The notes below the pieces were generated by a model that saw only the letters and a program-made list of their open reading frames with translations, made no database searches and was not told the origin of the DNA. Shown here one piece after another: positions 63,253 to 64,000 of a stretch of DNA of 64,000 bases (position 1 is its first letter; every line of letters starts with the position of its first letter). The position numbers and the translations under genes are program-made. Origin of the DNA: Schistocerca nitens (lineage: Eukaryota > Arthropoda > Insecta > Orthoptera > Acrididae); assembly GCF_023898315.1 (NCBI RefSeq), contig NC_064622.1:173744178-173808177 (forward strand), in the 5' to 3' direction.

Positions 63253-64000
63253 CACTACTGGCCATCAAAATTGCTGCACCACGAAGATGTGCTACAGACG
63301 TGAAATTCAACCGACAGGAAGAAGATGCTGTGATATTCAAATGACTAGCTTTTCAGAGCATTCACACAAGGTTGACGCCGGTAGCGACATCTACAACGTT
63401 CTGACATGAGGAAAGTTTCCAGCCGATTTCTCATACACAAACAGCAGTTTACCGGCGTTCCCTGGTGAAACGTTGTTGTGATGCCTCGTGTAAGGAGGAG
63501 AAATGCGTACCATCACGTTTCCGACTTTGATAAAGGTCGGATTGTAGCCTATCGCGATTACGGCTTATAGTATCGCGAACTTTCTGCACGCGTTGGTCGA
63601 GATCCAATGACTGTTAGCAGCATATGGAATCGGTGGGTTCAGGAGGATAATACGGAACGCCGTGCTGGATCCCAACGGCCTCCTATCACTAGTAGTCGAG
63701 ATGACAGACTTCTTATTCGCATGGCTGTAACGGATCGTGCAGCCACTTCTCGATCGCTGGGTCAACAGATGGGGACGTTTGCAAGACAACAACTATCTGC
63801 ACGAAGATTTCGACGACGTTTGCAGCAGCATGGACTATCAGCTCGGAGACCATGGCTACGGTTACCCTTGACACTGCATCACAGACAGGAGCGCTTGTGA
63901 TGGTGTACTCAACGACGTCATTTTTTCGGATGAATCCAGGTTCTGTTTACAGCATCATGATGGTAGCATCCGTGTTTAGTGAAACCTCGGTGAACGCACA
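63253..64000 (+). mobile_element. Tc1-like (DD34E) transposon, right end outside the window
   Basis: Left terminal repeat CACTACTGGCCATCAAAATT after TA inside a SINE. Highly similar to 23179-25232 but without the LTR insertion, so it shows the empty site there. Truncated only by the window edge. Confidence 0.93.
63481..64000 (+). pseudogene. Tc1-like transposase (N-terminal half), broken
   Basis: ATG at 63481: MPRVRRRNAYHHVSDFDKG. A TAG stop falls after YRDYGL in the helix-turn-helix. An open stretch at 63607-63900 follows, with RRAGSQRPPITSSRDDR and LSARRPWLRLPLTL. A deletion of roughly 25-30 bases near 63905-63920 removes part of the linker compared with 23179-25232. The first catalytic Asp is intact (S-D-E-S-R-F-C). 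Confidence 0.85.

Overview
The window looks like repeat-dense, non-coding DNA from a large-genome orthopteran insect, most likely a Schistocerca-type locust. The identification rests on family recognition from memory: the tRNA-headed SINEs, the Tc1-like elements, a 5S-rRNA-headed SINE and the LTRs all match repeats I associate with locust genomes. I found no bacterial-type operon, no functional tRNA or rRNA gene, no CRISPR array, and no host protein-coding exon I could defend. Nearly every long open frame is a piece of a decayed transposable element.

Layout. About 1-3370: unassigned, with one LTR-like candidate. 3377-4512 and 5583-7377: two mariner-like transposons with DUF4817-type transposase relics, each carrying a SINE. 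7497-8786: a minus-strand RTE-type LINE split by a SINE. 8880-11192: a transposase relic and a Tc1-like element. 11193-22500: sparse SINEs, two transposase relics, a non-autonomous inverted-repeat element and a LINE 3' end. 23043-25395: a Tc1 element carrying a solo LTR, sitting between the two copies of a ~135-bp duplication. 25640-29560: GC-rich DNA, SINEs, a 5S-SINE, an RTE fragment and a transposase relic. 29565-35157: a repeat cluster in both orientations, a Penelope-like element, a CR1/Jockey-group LINE relic and a ~440-bp near-perfect palindrome. 35498-42036: a Tc1 relic, then a LINE with five insertions inside it. 42045-45392: one RTE LINE beside a Tc1 tail that was split by another RTE LINE, itself split by a SINE. 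45420-45890: a CpG-dense block. 46372-50031: a mariner with ~300-bp inverted repeats, then a Tc1 element and a detached Tc1 end. 51388-55146: two fold-back elements with tRNA-like sequence in their arms, a mariner relic, a poly-A tract and a solo LTR. 56128-64000: a 5S-SINE, RTE and CR1/Jockey LINE relics, DUF4817 relics, SINEs, and a Tc1 element that runs off the window.

How the parts relate. The target-site duplications and interruptions give a readable order of insertion at many points. SINEs are among the youngest layers: most keep 10-14 bp duplications and lie inside other elements, although at 63252 a Tc1 element has entered a SINE. RTE-type LINEs, with their (CAA)n tails, are the best-preserved coding elements. 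SINE groups A, B and C share one 3' tail joined to different tRNA-like heads. Several unrelated-looking repeats carry a short CTGANGA-hairpin-GAAAC motif that resembles a hammerhead ribozyme core. That motif is the most unusual recurring signal here, but it is unproven.
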